DNA of 64,000 nucleotides, from positions 2,053,001 through 2,117,000 of the forward strand of contig CP129466.1 of NCBI GenBank assembly GCA_030583605.1. The letters run 5' to 3'. The notes under the pieces were generated by a model that worked only from the letters and a program-made list of their open reading frames with translations, made no database searches and had not been told where the DNA came from. This document shows positions 9,928 through 20,740 of this stretch, one piece after another (the stretch's first letter is position 1; each line of letters begins with the position of its first letter). Made by a program: the position numbers and the translations under genes. This DNA is from Gammaproteobacteria bacterium (lineage in GTDB: Bacteria > Pseudomonadota > Gammaproteobacteria > Steroidobacterales > GCA-2729495).

Positions 9928-10233
9928 TCAACCCCGCAACACGTCGAGTTCCTGGACGTTGATGCTGCGCCGGGTCCGGAACAGCACGACCAGGATCGCC
10001 AGCCCGATGGCCGATTCCGCAGCCGCAACGGTCAGGATGAAAAACACAAAAACCTGTCCGGTCGGGTCGTCAAGAAATCGGGACAACGCAATGAAATTGA
10101 AGTTGACGGCGAGCAGCAGCAGCTCGACACACATCAGCAGCAGAATCACGTTCTTGCGGTTCAGGAAAATCCCGGCAACGCTTATGGCGAACAGCACCGC
10201 CGACAGCGTCAGGTAATGGGTCAGCGTCACCAT
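9928..10233 (-). CDS. nuoK: NADH:quinone oxidoreductase subunit K
   Basis: 101 residues with three membrane helices, the usual size. The helix-2 and helix-3 acidic residues are visible in [20 protein letters not shown] and [19 protein letters not shown]; these glutamates are part of the proton pathway (E-channel) in complex I. The ATG start at 10233 overlaps the nuoJ stop as TGATG, indicating translational coupling. Confidence 0.97.
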   Translation of the reverse strand: MVTLTHYLTLSAVLFAISVAGIFLNRKNVILLLMCVELLLLAVNFNFIALSRFLDDPTGQVFVFFILTVAAAESAIGLAILVVLFRTRRSINVQELDVLRG

Positions 10234-10829
10234 CAGTCGCGCTCCGCTTCCACCTTGACGAGACGCACCCGGTCGGCACGACGGGTTGCCACCTGCGCGG
10301 CAATGTTCTGCTTCCGGAGCCCCGGTCGCTGCCGCAGAGTCAGCATGATCGCGGCGACTATCGCCAGCAACAGGATGAATGCGGCGAGCTCGAACTCAAA
10401 AATGTGCTTCGTGAACAACTCCATGCCGATCTCGCGCGTGTTGCTGTGCCCGGGCGGTTGCGGCACGAGCTGGCGCTCCAGCGGCAGGCCGGAGCCCTTC
10501 AGCCAGAACACGCTCACGAGCTCGAACACCACGACGCCTGCAAAAATCGCGGCCCACGGAGCGTAGCGTGCAAAGCCCTCGCGCATCGCTGCCACGTTCA
10601 CGTCGAGCATCATCACGACGAAAAGGAACAGCACCATGACCGCGCCGACGTACACCAGCACGAGCACCAACGCGAGAAACTCCGCCTCGAGGAGCAGCCA
10701 GAGCACCGCGCTGGTGACAAAACTGAGCACAAGGAACAACGCCGCGTACACCGGATTGCGTGAAACGATGACCCCAAGCGCAGAGGTCACCAGAACGGTC
10801 GCCAGCAGATAGAAAAATACCAGGGTCAT
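10233..10829 (-). CDS. nuoJ: NADH:quinone oxidoreductase subunit J
   Basis: 198 residues, five membrane helices. The conserved [16 protein letters not shown] stretch (pi-bulge helix TM3 of NuoJ, linked to the quinone/E-channel coupling) is present. The C-terminal tail is basic and soluble. Overlaps nuoK by one base. Order nuoI-J-K is standard. Confidence 0.96.
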   Translation of the reverse strand: MTLVFFYLLATVLVTSALGVIVSRNPVYAALFLVLSFVTSAVLWLLLEAEFLALVLVLVYVGAVMVLFLFVVMMLDVNVAAMREGFARYAPWAAIFAGVVVFELVSVFWLKGSGLPLERQLVPQPPGHSNTREIGMELFTKHIFEFELAAFILLLAIVAAIMLTLRQRPGLRKQNIAAQVATRRADRVRLVKVEAERD

Positions 10830-10855
10830 CGTGAGCTACCGCGGAATTTCATGGC

Positions 10856-11344
10856 TTAACGGTAACGGGAATCAGCCAGTCGGTCGGCGGCGATGGTCGC
10901 CTCGTAGCGATCACCGACCGCAAGGAGCTTGTCCTTTGTCATGATGTTCTCGCCACGCTTCTCCATGTGGTACTCGAAGATCCTGGTTTCGACGATGGCG
11001 TCGACCGGGCACGCCTCTTCGCAGAACCCGCAATAGATGCACTTGAACAAATCGATGTCGTAACGGGTGGTGCGCCGGGTTCCGTCCGCTGCTACGCCGG
11101 ACTCGATGGTGATTGCGGCAGCCGGGCATACGGCCTGGCAGAGCTTGCAGGCAATGCAACGCTCCTCGCCGTTCGGATAGCGCCGCAACGCGTGCAAGCC
11201 ACGAAAGCGTGCCGATTGCGGCGTCTTCTCCTCTGGATACTGGATCGTGACCTTCTTCACGAACAGATGCCGTAGCGTGATCCGCAGCCCAAGCAGCAGG
11301 TCCCAGAGGGAAAACGTCTTGATGATGGATGTCAGCGTGCTCAC
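10856..11344 (-). CDS. nuoI: NADH:quinone oxidoreductase subunit I
   Basis: 162 residues from GTG 11344, which overlaps the nuoH stop as GTGA and has GGAGTG upstream; a longer in-frame start at 11359 would run further into nuoH. Peripheral-arm ferredoxin subunit carrying clusters N6a and N6b. The two 4Fe-4S motifs are [12 protein letters not shown] (Cys 63, 66, 69, 73) and [12 protein letters not shown] (Cys 102, 105, 108, 112). The size matches short NuoI proteins of non-enteric Gammaproteobacteria. Confidence 0.97.
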   Translation of the reverse strand: MSTLTSIIKTFSLWDLLLGLRITLRHLFVKKVTIQYPEEKTPQSARFRGLHALRRYPNGEERCIACKLCQAVCPAAAITIESGVAADGTRRTTRYDIDLFKCIYCGFCEEACPVDAIVETRIFEYHMEKRGENIMTKDKLLAVGDRYEATIAADRLADSRYR

Positions 11345-12420
11345 GTTGTCGCACTCCACGGCCCCACTCCGGCCACGACCATTACACCTTCGAGCATGAT
11401 CCAGACGAGGGTCACGGGGATCAGCACCTTCCAGCCAAGCCGCATGATCTGGTCATAGCGGTACCGGGGGAAGGTAGCCCTCAGCCACAGGAAACAGAAC
11501 AGGAAAAACGCGATCTTCAGCGCCAGCCACCCGAGCGAGGGCCAGCGCAGCATCTCGAACCAGGTGCCATCCAGGAACGCAAACCACGGGCCTGCGAAAA
11601 ACGACTGCCAACCGCCGAAGAACATCACCGCGGTCAGTGCTGCGATCAGGATGATATTCGCATACTCGGCGAGGAAGAAAATCGCAAACGCAACGCCCGA
11701 ATACTCGACGTGGAAGCCAGCCACGATCTCGGACTCTCCCTCCGCGACGTCGAATGGCGCCCTGTTGGTCTCAGCGACACCCGCGATGAAGTAGACGATG
11801 AACAGCGGGAACAGCGGCAACCAGAACCAGCTCAGGACGCCACCGGCCTGCGCATCGACGATTTTCCCAAGATCGAGGCTGCCTCCAGCCATGAGCACAC
11901 CGACGAGCGCAAATCCCATCGCGATCTCATAGGCGACAATCTGGGCCGCCGACCGCATGGCCCCCAGGAAGGCGTACTTCGAATTCGAGGCCCAGCCCGC
12001 CAGAATCACGCCATAAACGCCGAGCGAAGTCAGCGCGAGCACGTACAGGAGGCCGGCATCTATTTCCGCGATGGCAAAGCCTGGGAACAACGGGATCACC
12101 GCCCAGGTGGCGAATGCCGGTACGATCGCGAGCAGCGGTGCAACCAGGAACAGGAACCGGTTGGAACTGCTCGGGATCACCACCTCCTTGACGATCAGCT
12201 TGATGGTGTCGGCGAACGGCTGAAACCACCCGCGAGGGCCCACCCGGTTCGGGCCGATACGATTCTGCATGTAGCCGATGACTTTGCGTTCGATGTACGT
12301 CAGGAAGGCTACGCACAGGATCAGGATGACCAGTAGGGGGGCAATCTGCACCACGACGAGCACAATGGCCCGCAGCGCATCCGGCAGGAACCCCAGCAGC
12401 CCATCCAGCCAAGCAATCAT
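11341..12420 (-). CDS. nuoH: NADH:quinone oxidoreductase subunit H
   Basis: 359 residues. Membrane subunit that builds the quinone-binding chamber at the interface with NuoB/NuoD. Strong family motifs: [20 protein letters not shown] after TM1, [20 protein letters not shown] in the acidic loop, and [20 protein letters not shown] near the end. ATG start; ends overlapping nuoI by four bases. Confidence 0.97.
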   Translation of the reverse strand: MIAWLDGLLGFLPDALRAIVLVVVQIAPLLVILILCVAFLTYIERKVIGYMQNRIGPNRVGPRGWFQPFADTIKLIVKEVVIPSSSNRFLFLVAPLLAIVPAFATWAVIPLFPGFAIAEIDAGLLYVLALTSLGVYGVILAGWASNSKYAFLGAMRSAAQIVAYEIAMGFALVGVLMAGGSLDLGKIVDAQAGGVLSWFWLPLFPLFIVYFIAGVAETNRAPFDVAEGESEIVAGFHVEYSGVAFAIFFLAEYANIILIAALTAVMFFGGWQSFFAGPWFAFLDGTWFEMLRWPSLGWLALKIAFFLFCFLWLRATFPRYRYDQIMRLGWKVLIPVTLVWIMLEGVMVVAGVGPWSATT

Positions 12421-12429
12421 GAAAGCCCC

Positions 12430-14631
12430 TCAGGCACGGCGCCGCTCTGCCACCGGCGCCTCGGCCGATCCGATGCCGGTGGTTCGTTGCAGGGAAACTG
12501 CGCGACGAACCAGCGCATCGACCTGGTAGATGGGCACGTCGAGTGCCGCGAGCGCCAGGGCATCGTCGGCGACGGCTGCTGCTGGAGCCACGCGCGGCCG
12601 ATGCGCGGCATCGGACTGGATGCCCTCGCACGCCTTTCTGACCTCGTCCCTCACGGCTTCCGAGCTGGCGAAGTTGAATCCCGGCACGCCGATACGGGTG
12701 CCGAGCATCCGGAGGATCTTCCATCCCGGCCGCGCATTGCCGACGGGCTTCGCCACTGCGTCGAAACTCTGCCAGCGGCCTTCGACATTGACGTAGCTCC
12801 CGGAGTGCTCGGCGAAACCGGCCAACGGCAGGGCGACCCGCGCAACACCCTTGATCGCGTCGGTCAGGTAGGGCGTCAGCGCCACCACCGAGCGCGCTTG
12901 ACGACAGGCGTCGAGCGCGCGCTGGCCATCGGCGCAATCCGCGTCGATTTCCAGCCCGTGAAGCACCAACACGGACGGCGGCGATGCGAGCATCTGCGCC
13001 GCCGTTGCGCCAGCCGTTTCTCGCCTGGCCCCCGCCACCGCCCGGTGCGGCAGTGCGCCAGCGAGAGCGAGTCCGGCGGCATTCGCGCCCTCCGTAATGT
13101 AACCGAGCGTCGATCCGGTCGCCTGGCAAAGCTCGCCGGCCAGAAATTCGATCAGGGAGAAATCCGGGTGGCGCTGGCTCAGTTGACCGAGAAAGACGGC
13201 CGAATTCGTCGCAGTACGCAATGCCTCCACCAGCCGTTGGTGGCGCTCCGTTGGAGCGGGCGCCTGGCCGATGATCCCGCTGGACGAGTCCTGCCGCCCG
13301 CCACTGTGTCCGGTGGCTGCCCGCAGTAACGTGGCGAGTTCCAACCAGAAGTCGGCCGGCCGGCCGTTGACGTAACTTGCCACCGGGAACAGGTAGCGAT
13401 ACTCGGCCGGATTCACGAAATGAACCTGCGCCCCGCGGAGCGTCGCCATGCGGACCCGATGCGCGAACAAAGGCACCTCGCCGCGCAGGTTGGAACCGAC
13501 GACCAGCAATTGCTGCAGATCCGGGATCCCGGCGATCGGCATGCCGAGGGAAGGAAACGGCGGATCGCTCTCCTGGGAACGGAAATCGCGACGCCGCAGT
13601 CGATAGTCGATGTTGGCCGACCCGAGGTGATCGAGCAGTCGCGCGAACAGGTACCCCTCCTCGGTGGTCGTGCCCGGGGAGAGCAGCGCACCAATATCGC
13701 CAGTCTCGCGGCCGCCGGTCAGCTCCGCCGCAACCGCTTCGAGCGCTTCATCCCAACTGGTCTCGCGCCAGCCATCGTCCGCCCTGATCATGGGCTCCAG
13801 CAGGCGATCGCGTGCGTAGATGCCTTCGTAGCTGAAGCGGTCACGATCGGAGATCCAGGTCTCGTTCAGACTCTCGCAGGGCCTGGGCACCACCCGCTTC
13901 ACGCGGCCATCCATCACGTGCGCATAGAGGTGCGAACCGAAGCAGTCGTGCGGTGCAATGGTGGGCCGCTGGGTCATCTCCCAGGCGCGCGCCGAAAACC
14001 GGAACGGCTTGCTGTTGAGCGCACCGACCGGGCACAGGTCGATGATGTTCCCCGATAATTCGTGGGTTACGCCACGCTCTATGTAGGGTGCAATCTCGAC
14101 GCGGTCGCCGCGGCCAATCGTGCCGAGCTCCTGGAACCCGGCAATCTCCTGCGTAAAGCGCACACATCGCGTGCAATGGATGCAGCGGGTCATGTCGGTA
14201 GACACCAGCGGCCCGATGTCCTTGTCACGCACCACCCGCTTGCGTTCTGTATAGCGCGACACGTCGCGCCCGAAGCCCATGGCGAGATCCTGCAGTTCGC
14301 ACTCACCACCCTGGTCGCAGATCGGGCAATCCAGCGGGTGATTGATGAGCAGAAACTCCATGGTGGCCTTCTGCGCACCCAGGGCTTTTTCCGATCGCGT
14401 GTGCACTTTCATGCCCGGGGTGACCGGCGTGGCGCAGGCGGGCATCGGTTTCGGTGCGTTCTCCACTTCCACCAGGCACATGCGGCAATTCGCGGCGATG
14501 GACAGCTTGGCGTGGTAACAGAACCGCGGAATGTAGATCCCCGCAGCGTCGGTAACCTCGATCAGCATCTGTCCGGGCCGGGCCTCGAACTCCCGGCCGT
14601 TCACCTGGATGGTGCAACTGTCCTGAGTCAT
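12430..14631 (-). CDS. nuoG: NADH:quinone oxidoreductase subunit G
   Basis: 733 residues, the largest peripheral subunit of complex I. The N-terminal 2Fe-2S ligands are Cys 38, 49, 52 and 66 (RFCYH..NCRMC..ACATP). Next come the HPLDCPICDQGGECELQ segment, 4Fe-4S motifs (CIHCTRC and later CPVGAL), and a molybdopterin-oxidoreductase-like C-terminal domain without catalytic function in complex I. The C-terminal domain is shorter than in E. coli NuoG (about 900 residues), as in many other Proteobacteria. Followed after 9 bp by nuoH. Confidence 0.96.
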   Translation of the reverse strand: MTQDSCTIQVNGREFEARPGQMLIEVTDAAGIYIPRFCYHAKLSIAANCRMCLVEVENAPKPMPACATPVTPGMKVHTRSEKALGAQKATMEFLLINHPLDCPICDQGGECELQDLAMGFGRDVSRYTERKRVVRDKDIGPLVSTDMTRCIHCTRCVRFTQEIAGFQELGTIGRGDRVEIAPYIERGVTHELSGNIIDLCPVGALNSKPFRFSARAWEMTQRPTIAPHDCFGSHLYAHVMDGRVKRVVPRPCESLNETWISDRDRFSYEGIYARDRLLEPMIRADDGWRETSWDEALEAVAAELTGGRETGDIGALLSPGTTTEEGYLFARLLDHLGSANIDYRLRRRDFRSQESDPPFPSLGMPIAGIPDLQQLLVVGSNLRGEVPLFAHRVRMATLRGAQVHFVNPAEYRYLFPVASYVNGRPADFWLELATLLRAATGHSGGRQDSSSGIIGQAPAPTERHQRLVEALRTATNSAVFLGQLSQRHPDFSLIEFLAGELCQATGSTLGYITEGANAAGLALAGALPHRAVAGARRETAGATAAQMLASPPSVLVLHGLEIDADCADGQRALDACRQARSVVALTPYLTDAIKGVARVALPLAGFAEHSGSYVNVEGRWQSFDAVAKPVGNARPGWKILRMLGTRIGVPGFNFASSEAVRDEVRKACEGIQSDAAHRPRVAPAAAVADDALALAALDVPIYQVDALVRRAVSLQRTTGIGSAEAPVAERRRA

Positions 14632-14653
14632 ACGGCCCCGCGCTCGTTATTCA

Positions 14654-15967
14654 TCAGGCGGCCTCCACATCGGCGGGCGCATCGACGATCGAACGACCTT
14701 CGTTCGCAACCATGTACTCAAACTCATGACGGAAATGCCGTATGAAACTCTGCACCGGCCATGCGGCTGCATCTCCAAACGCGCAGATGGTATGGCCTTC
14801 GATACGGCCCGCGACGTCCAGCAGCAGCGTGATGTCCTCAGCACGACCTTTGCCTTCGACGATCCGGGCCAGCATCCGGTGCAGCCAGCCGGTGCCCTCG
14901 CGGCACGGGGTACACTGGCCGCAACTCTCTGCATGATAGAAACGGCTGATGCGCCGTAGCAGTGACACCATGCAGGTGGTCTCATCCATGACGATCACCG
15001 CTCCGGTGCCGAGTGCCGAACCGGCTGCTTTTACGGAGTTGTAGTCCATCGTCATGCCGGCCACGGCTGCTGCCGGCAATACCGGCACGGACACACCTCC
15101 GGGTATCACCGCCTTCAGGCGCCGGCCGTCCCGGACGCCACCCGCAATGTCGAGCAACTCATCGAACGCGATGCCCAGTGGCAGTTCGAAGTTGCCGGGC
15201 CGGTTCACGTGCCCGGAGACCGAGAAGACCATGGTGCCGCCCGAATCCTTCGGCCCAAGACCGGCAAACCATTCCGGCCCCTTGCGGAGAATCGTTGGCA
15301 CCGAGGCGAAGCTCTGGGTGTTGTTGATGGTGGTGGGCGCACCGAACAATCCCTTGTTCGCCGGGAACGGCGGCTTGAAGCGCGGCCGACCCTGTTTTCC
15401 TTCCAGGGACTCGAGCAGGCCGGTTTCCTCGCCGCAGATGTAGGCACCGGCACCGATGAACGTGTGCAGGTCAAAGTCGACCCCGGAGCCCCGGATATTC
15501 CGCCCGAGGAGGCCAGCCGCATAAGCCTCCTTCAAGGCGGCCTCGAATCGCGGGATCGGCTCATCCAGGAACTCGCCCCGGATGTAGTTGTAGCCAACGG
15601 TGGCCCCCATCGCGTATCCGCCGATTGCCATACCCTCGATGACCGCGTGCGGATTGAAGCGGAGAATGTCCCGGTCGTGGCAGGTTCCGGGCTCGCTCTC
15701 GTCGGAATTGCACACCAGGTACTTCTGCACGGGCTTGTCCTTCGGCATGAAGCTCCACTTCACGCCGGTCGGAAATCCGGCACCGCCACGGCCACGAAGA
15801 CCCGACGCCTTGACGGTATTGATGACCTCATCCCGGCTCAATCCGCCCGACAGGATCTTCTCCCAAGCCTGGTATCCCCCGGTCCTCCGGTAGGTATCGA
15901 TGCTCCATGGCCGGTCATGGCCGAGGGTGGCGAAACACACCAGGTTGTGGCGAGGCTCGGCGCTCAC
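14654..15967 (-). CDS. nuoF: NADH:quinone oxidoreductase subunit F (NADH-binding)
   Basis: About 437 residues from GTG 15967, which overlaps the nuoE stop as GTGA. An upstream in-frame ATG at 16069 would sit deep inside nuoE and is unlikely. NuoF binds NADH and FMN and carries 4Fe-4S cluster N3. Motifs: [13 protein letters not shown] (NADH site), [19 protein letters not shown] (FMN/NADH loop) and [11 protein letters not shown] (cluster ligands). Confidence 0.96.
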   Translation of the reverse strand: MSAEPRHNLVCFATLGHDRPWSIDTYRRTGGYQAWEKILSGGLSRDEVINTVKASGLRGRGGAGFPTGVKWSFMPKDKPVQKYLVCNSDESEPGTCHDRDILRFNPHAVIEGMAIGGYAMGATVGYNYIRGEFLDEPIPRFEAALKEAYAAGLLGRNIRGSGVDFDLHTFIGAGAYICGEETGLLESLEGKQGRPRFKPPFPANKGLFGAPTTINNTQSFASVPTILRKGPEWFAGLGPKDSGGTMVFSVSGHVNRPGNFELPLGIAFDELLDIAGGVRDGRRLKAVIPGGVSVPVLPAAAVAGMTMDYNSVKAAGSALGTGAVIVMDETTCMVSLLRRISRFYHAESCGQCTPCREGTGWLHRMLARIVEGKGRAEDITLLLDVAGRIEGHTICAFGDAAAWPVQSFIRHFRHEFEYMVANEGRSIVDAPADVEAA

Positions 15968-16464
15968 TCGAGGGAATCCAGTATCTCGTCCACCCGCGCC
16001 GGTGTCAGATTCTCGTGAAAGCGGTGATCCACCATCATCATGGGAGCGCCGGTACAGGCGGCCAGGCACTCCTCTTCCTTCTTCAGGTAGATCCTGCCGT
16101 CAGCTGTGGACTCACCGGCGGCGATCCCGAGCTTCTTTTCCACATAGGAAAGAATCTGTTCCCCGCCACGAAGCATGCAGCAGATGTTCGTGCACACCGA
16201 GACGCTGTGCCGACCGACCGGACGGGTCTCGAACATCGAGTAGAAGGAAGCGACCTCATAGACCTGGATTGCGGGGAGTTTCAGGTACTGCGCCACGGCA
16301 TCGAGGAGTTCCGGGGTCAGATAACCGCCGTTCCCGTGCTGAACCGCGTGCAGTGCGCCAATTACCGCAGATCGCTGCCGTCCCTCCGGAAACTTCGCGA
16401 CCCAATGATCGATTTCCTCGCGGACATGCTCGGACAAGATCGTTGCTGTCAGGGTTTCATTCAT
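15964..16464 (-). CDS. nuoE: NADH:quinone oxidoreductase subunit E
   Basis: 166 residues; thioredoxin-like 2Fe-2S subunit (cluster N1a) that pairs with NuoF. Four ligand cysteines are visible as C91-x4-C96 (CTNICC) and C133-x3-C137 (CLAAC). The N-terminal helical part ([14 protein letters not shown]...ALHAVQ) matches the family. ATG start; nine bases after nuoD. Confidence 0.96.
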   Translation of the reverse strand: MNETLTATILSEHVREEIDHWVAKFPEGRQRSAVIGALHAVQHGNGGYLTPELLDAVAQYLKLPAIQVYEVASFYSMFETRPVGRHSVSVCTNICCMLRGGEQILSYVEKKLGIAAGESTADGRIYLKKEEECLAACTGAPMMMVDHRFHENLTPARVDEILDSLE

Positions 16465-16473
16465 CGCTCTGGC

Positions 16474-17727
16474 CTACCGGTCGATCTCGCCGAACACGAT
16501 ATCCTGGGTCCCGATCACGGCGACCACGTCGGCGAGCATGTGCCCCCTGACCATCTCGTCCATCGCCGAAAGATGCGGGAAGCCAGGCGCCCGAACCTTG
16601 AGTCGATACGGCTTGTTCGCACCATCGGAGATGAGATACACGCCAAACTCTCCCTTCGGATGCTCGACGGCTGCATAAGCCTCACCAGCGGGCACGCAAT
16701 AACCCTCGGTGAAAAGCTTGAAGTGATGGATCAGGGACTCCATGTCAGCCTTCATTGCCTCGCGGGAGGGAGGCACCAGCTTGTGGTCATCGACCATGAC
16801 AGGGCCGGGATTGGCACGCAGCCAGTTCACGCACTGCTGGATGATCCGGTTGGATTGGCGAAGCTCCTCCATGCGGACCAGGTAGCGGTCGTAGCAGTCG
16901 CCATTCACGCCGACGGGAATATCGAAATCGAGATCCGCGTAGGTTTCGTAGGGCTGCTTCTTGCGCAGATCCCACGCAATGCCCGACCCGCGCAGCATCG
17001 GCCCGGTGAAGCCAAGCTGCATCGCACGCTCGGGCGTGACGACGCCGACATTGACGGTGCGCTGCTTCCAGATCCGGTTATCGGTCAGCAGCGTTTCGTA
17101 CTCGTCGATGTACCCGGGAAAGCGACGGGTGAAGTCCTCGATGAAGTCGAGCATCGTGCCGTCACGAGAGCGATTAAGGCGCCTGATCTCCGACTCCGAG
17201 TGCCACTTGGATTCGCGGTACTTCGGCATGGTGTCCGGAAGATCCCGATACACCCCGCCCGGACGGTAATAGGTCGCGTGCATGCGCGTACCGGAAACCG
17301 CCTCGTAGCAGTCCATGAGATCTTCGCGCTCGCGGAAGCAGTACAGAAAGACGGTCATGGCTCCGATGTCCAGACCGTGACAGCCAAGCCACAGGAGGTG
17401 ATTGAGAATGCGGGTGATCTCGTCGAACATCACCCGGATGTACTGAGCCCGTACCGGCGGTGTCACGCCGAGCAGTTTCTCGATTGCGAGCACATAGCCG
17501 TGCTCGTTGCACATCATGGACACGTAGTCGAGACGGTCCATGTAGCCGATACTCTGATTGAACGGCTTCGTCTCCGCGAGTTTCTCCGTCGCCCGATGCA
17601 GCAAACCGATGTGCGGGTCGGCCTTCAGGATGACCTCCCCTTCCATCTCGAGCACCAGGCGCAACACGCCATGCGCTGCAGGGTGCTGCGGGCCGAAATT
17701 GACGGTGAACTGCTGGAACTCCGCCAT
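16474..17727 (-). CDS. nuoD: NADH:quinone oxidoreductase subunit D
   Basis: 417 residues from ATG 17727 ([20 protein letters not shown]), which has an AGGG site upstream; a GTG five codons earlier would overlap nuoC. The 49-kDa-type subunit lines the quinone pocket with NuoB and NuoH. Signatures: [22 protein letters not shown], and the C-terminal [23 protein letters not shown]...[12 protein letters not shown]. Not fused to nuoC, unlike in E. coli. Confidence 0.97.
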   Translation of the reverse strand: MAEFQQFTVNFGPQHPAAHGVLRLVLEMEGEVILKADPHIGLLHRATEKLAETKPFNQSIGYMDRLDYVSMMCNEHGYVLAIEKLLGVTPPVRAQYIRVMFDEITRILNHLLWLGCHGLDIGAMTVFLYCFREREDLMDCYEAVSGTRMHATYYRPGGVYRDLPDTMPKYRESKWHSESEIRRLNRSRDGTMLDFIEDFTRRFPGYIDEYETLLTDNRIWKQRTVNVGVVTPERAMQLGFTGPMLRGSGIAWDLRKKQPYETYADLDFDIPVGVNGDCYDRYLVRMEELRQSNRIIQQCVNWLRANPGPVMVDDHKLVPPSREAMKADMESLIHHFKLFTEGYCVPAGEAYAAVEHPKGEFGVYLISDGANKPYRLKVRAPGFPHLSAMDEMVRGHMLADVVAVIGTQDIVFGEIDR

Positions 17728-17731
17728 CGCC

Positions 17732-18424
17732 CTATCCGCCACCCGACCCCGCGCCGTGCGGGTTCTCTTCGCGAATCACCCGCGGCACCAGCACCCTGGG
17801 CTCAATGCTGACCGGCTGGTAAATGACGCGATTCTTCTCAGGGTCGTAGCGGACCTCCAGGTTGCCCGAGATCGGAAAATCCTTGCGAAACGGATGTCCG
17901 ATGAACCCGTAATCGGTCAGTATCCGCCGCAGATCGGGATGCCCCTCGAAGAGCACGCCGAACAGGTCGAATGCCTCCCGCTCGTACCAATCGGCCGCCT
18001 GCCAGATCGGAATCACGGATGGCACGACCGGAGGGTTGGCGGCCCCCGTAAAAACACGTAGCCGGAGACGGTAGTTTCCACTGATCGACAGCAGATGATA
18101 GACGACCGCGAATCGGCGCTGGTCGTACGACTCATCCGCCGCCGGCACGATCTGCTCGCGCATGGCGGCGCGACCGAATCCGGAGCCACTAGCCTCGGTC
18201 GTCTCCCATTCGCTTCGGCCGAACGCGAGATAGTCGACGGCGCACAGATCGATCAGCATCTCGAAACGCAGCTCCGGATCGTCACGCAGGATCCGGGCCA
18301 CTTCGAGCAGGTCGTCACGGGCCACTTCGTAGGTCAGTTCGCCACAACCGGACCCGACGGCAATCAGCCGGGGCCCAAGGCACGCAGCGACGCGGGACGC
18401 CAGTTGCTCATAACGCGGGGTCAT
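17732..18424 (-). CDS. nuoC: NADH:quinone oxidoreductase subunit C
   Basis: 230 residues; the 30-kDa-type peripheral-arm subunit. The family signature is seen as [39 protein letters not shown]. The first 120 residues are more variable. It ends four bases before nuoD, consistent with the unfused nuoC/nuoD arrangement. Confidence 0.96.
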   Translation of the reverse strand: MTPRYEQLASRVAACLGPRLIAVGSGCGELTYEVARDDLLEVARILRDDPELRFEMLIDLCAVDYLAFGRSEWETTEASGSGFGRAAMREQIVPAADESYDQRRFAVVYHLLSISGNYRLRLRVFTGAANPPVVPSVIPIWQAADWYEREAFDLFGVLFEGHPDLRRILTDYGFIGHPFRKDFPISGNLEVRYDPEKNRVIYQPVSIEPRVLVPRVIREENPHGAGSGGG

Positions 18425-18431
18425 CGGCGTG

Positions 18432-18923
18432 CTAGCGCGCTATGGTGCTGCTGCGCCGGATCTTGTTCTGCAATTGCAGAATTCCGTACAGCAATGCCTC
18501 GGCCGTCGGCGGGCAACCGGGCACGTAAACGTCCACCGGCACGATTCGGTCGCAGCCGCGCACGACTGCGTAGGAATAGTGGTAGTACCCGCCTCCGTTG
18601 GCACAGGAACCCATGGAGATGACCCACTTCGGGTCGGGCATCTGGTCATAGACCTTGCGCAACGCGGGCGCCATCTTGTTGGTCAGCGTACCGGCGACAA
18701 TCATGACGTCGGACTGGCGCGGACTAGGGCGGAAGATGACGCCGAATCGATCCAGGTCGTAGCGTGCGGCTCCGGCATGCATCATCTCGACCGCGCAGCA
18801 GGCGAGTCCGAAGGTCATCGGCCACAAGGAACCGGTCCGCGCCCAGTTGACCAGGTCATCCAGCTTCGTAACCACGAAGCCACGCTGCTGGAGCATCGCC
18901 GGCGGGGCTGCGGTCAATCCCAT
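18432..18923 (-). CDS. nuoB: NADH:quinone oxidoreductase subunit B
   Basis: 163 residues from ATG 18923, chosen because AAAGGGG sits 8 bases upstream and it overlaps nuoA by 10 bases; an upstream ATG at 18944 lacks a ribosome-binding site. Holds terminal cluster N2, the electron donor to quinone. Ligands are the tandem Cys 42-43 (LACCAVE), the Cys of GSCANGG and the Cys of PGCPPTAE. Confidence 0.96.
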   Translation of the reverse strand: MGLTAAPPAMLQQRGFVVTKLDDLVNWARTGSLWPMTFGLACCAVEMMHAGAARYDLDRFGVIFRPSPRQSDVMIVAGTLTNKMAPALRKVYDQMPDPKWVISMGSCANGGGYYHYSYAVVRGCDRIVPVDVYVPGCPPTAEALLYGILQLQNKIRRSSTIAR

Positions 18924-19297
18924 TCCAGCGCCCCTTTCTTCCATTCGTAGATGAAGCCCACGACCAGGACCGCAAGGAATATCGCCATGGCGACCAGGCC
19001 CGCCAGGCCGAGCCCGTCAAGCGCCACCGCCCAGGGAAACAGGAACGCGATCTCCAGATCGAAAATGATGAACAGGATTGCGACCAGATAGTAGCGGACG
19101 TCGAACTTCATGCGAGTGTCTTCGAAGGCCTCGAAGCCACACTCATACGCAGAAAGCTTGGCGGCAGTCTTGTCTCCCCGACCAAGCAGCAGCCCGAGCC
19201 CAAGCAGGATCAGTCCGACGGCCAGCGCGAGACCCAGGAAGACAAAGATGGGCAGGTAGCTCTCTAGCAATTCAGTTCTCGACAATCCACGTTCCAA
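18914..19297 (-). CDS. nuoA: NADH:quinone oxidoreductase subunit A
   Basis: Up to 127 residues with three membrane helices. Family signature [40 protein letters not shown]. No ATG is available; the longest frame starts at TTG 19297. An internal TTG at 19270 (giving [11 protein letters not shown]) matches common NuoA N-termini better. First gene of the nuo operon, 65 bases downstream of tRNA-Leu, so it may be co-transcribed with secG and the tRNA. Confidence 0.94.
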   Translation of the reverse strand: MERGLSRTELLESYLPIFVFLGLALAVGLILLGLGLLLGRGDKTAAKLSAYECGFEAFEDTRMKFDVRYYLVAILFIIFDLEIAFLFPWAVALDGLGLAGLVAMAIFLAVLVVGFIYEWKKGALEWD

Positions 19298-19362
19298 CCA
19301 ATCTGCCCGCCGGAACCGGCGTCATCCGTTCGCGCCGGATCAGCATGCGAATATCCGCTCAA

Positions 19363-19447
19363 TGGTGCCGATGGTGAGACTCGAACTCACACGGCTTGCG
19401 CCACCGCCCCCTCAAGACGGCGTGTCTACCAATTCCACCACATCGGC
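19363..19447 (-). tRNA. tRNA-Leu (GAG)
   Basis: 85 nt with encoded CCA. Acceptor stem GCCGATG/CATCGGC, anticodon loop CTTGAGG (anticodon GAG), a long class II variable arm, and a T arm ending GTTCGAGTC. It sits between secG and nuoA, a conserved position in many Gammaproteobacteria, and is probably processed out of the secG-nuo transcript. Confidence 0.97.
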
Positions 19448-19475
19448 AAGGTTATCTGTCGTTCCTGAGGCAGCC

Positions 19476-19880
19476 TTACGGACTCTTTCCGGCCGTATCA
19501 CCACCCGCGGGGGCGACCGGCGAAGGCTCGGTCGGCGCCGCGCTGGAATCTTCCGGCTCCACATTGGTTCCGATCGGAGCTGCCCCGGCAGCCGGCGCGC
19601 CCTGCGTCGGCGCCTCATCAATGATGCTTCTGACCACCGGTCGTTGCGCACCGAGGTAGGCAAGTCCCAGGCTGGTGGCGAAAAACATCGTTGCGAGTAT
19701 CGCTGTTGATCGCGACAGGAAATTGGCCGAGCCCTTGGCCCCGAATACCGTCGCTGAGGCTCCCGCACCGAAGGCCGCGCCCGCGTCGGCGCCCTTTCCG
19801 CGTTGCACGAGGATCAGGCCGATCATCATCACGCCGATGATCACGTGGACAACCAAGACAAGTGTGTGAATCGTCGTCAT
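19476..19880 (-). CDS. secG: Preprotein translocase subunit SecG
   Basis: 134 residues from ATG 19880 (MTTIHTLVLVVHVIIGV); the frame is open nine codons further but that part lies within tpiA. Two membrane helices flank the conserved GKGADAGAAFGAGASATVFGAKGSANFLSR cytosolic loop. A low-complexity Ala/Pro/Glu C-terminal tail follows. SecG assists the SecYE channel. The start overlaps the tpiA stop by one base (TGATG). Confidence 0.95.
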   Translation of the reverse strand: MTTIHTLVLVVHVIIGVMMIGLILVQRGKGADAGAAFGAGASATVFGAKGSANFLSRSTAILATMFFATSLGLAYLGAQRPVVRSIIDEAPTQGAPAAGAAPIGTNVEPEDSSAAPTEPSPVAPAGGDTAGKSP

Positions 19881-20641
19881 CAAACCAGCCCCGACGCTGC
19901 GCGGCAAATACTCAAAAAATCCACGGCATCGAGCGAAGCACCCCCAACCAGCCCACCGTCAATGTCCGGCTGGGAGAATAGCGCGGCCGCGTTTGCACCC
20001 TTGACGCTGCCACCATAAAGGATCCGCAGCTGCGCGGACATTTTAGCATCCTGCGCCGCAACGATGCTCCGAATGAATGCGTGCACTTCCTGGGCCTGGG
20101 CGGGTGTGGCGGTTCGACCGGTCCCGATGGCCCACACGGGCTCGTAGGCTATGACGCCCGCGCCCAGGTCACTCGCGCTGACGCGCTCGAGAACCGCGTC
20201 CAGCTGGCGCGCGACAACGCTCCTGGTCTGGCCAGACTCGCGTTCCTGCAGAGTCTCTCCAACGCAGAGGATCGGGCACAGGCCGGCCGTGCGGACCGCC
20301 ACGAACTTGTGCGCGACGACGGCGTCCGTCTCGCCAAACAGCGTTCGACGTTCGGAGTGACCTACGATGACATGACTGCAACCGACATCCCGCAGCATGG
20401 CGGCGGAGACTTCACCCGTAAACGCGCCCGATGATTCGCTGGAAACATTCTGCGCGGCGAGCAACATGCCGCTGCCGGCAAGGCTCTGCCCGATCTCGGC
20501 GAGGTACACGTAGGGCGGGCAGATCATGACGTCCGCGGCTGGTGCGCTCGGGCGGCCGGCGCAGAGCACGCCAAGCAGCCTTGCATTGGCGGCCCGGTCG
20601 CCGTGCAGCTTCCAGTTTCCCGCGACGAGAGGCCGACGCAT
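19880..20641 (-). CDS. tpiA: Triosephosphate isomerase
   Basis: 253 residues from ATG 20641 (MRRPLVAGNWKLHG). Interconverts glyceraldehyde 3-phosphate and dihydroxyacetone phosphate. Catalytic residues visible: Asn9/Lys11 in GNWK, His in VIVGHSERR, and Glu in AYEPVWAIGTG; the phosphate loop is LYGGSVKGANA. Sits between glmM and secG as in many Gammaproteobacteria. Confidence 0.97.
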   Translation of the reverse strand: MRRPLVAGNWKLHGDRAANARLLGVLCAGRPSAPAADVMICPPYVYLAEIGQSLAGSGMLLAAQNVSSESSGAFTGEVSAAMLRDVGCSHVIVGHSERRTLFGETDAVVAHKFVAVRTAGLCPILCVGETLQERESGQTRSVVARQLDAVLERVSASDLGAGVIAYEPVWAIGTGRTATPAQAQEVHAFIRSIVAAQDAKMSAQLRILYGGSVKGANAAALFSQPDIDGGLVGGASLDAVDFLSICRAASGLV

Positions 20642-20740
20642 CCGCAATTCCACCACGGTACCGCGTGGGCATCGCGGGATGCGACGCCGCCATGAACGGC
20701 CGCGAAGGTTAGCTTCCCGGCCTCCCGAAATCAATCGCTG

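Noticed and set aside
5210..10566. Long plus-strand frames (475-676 codons) opposite nuoN, nuoM, nuoL and nuoK/J
   Set aside because: They mirror conserved complex I genes and are rich in His, Gln, Arg and Asp as expected for antisense of membrane-protein genes.
15907..17811. 634-codon plus-strand frame opposite nuoC, nuoD and nuoE
   Set aside because: Antisense shadow of conserved genes; no recognisable domain.
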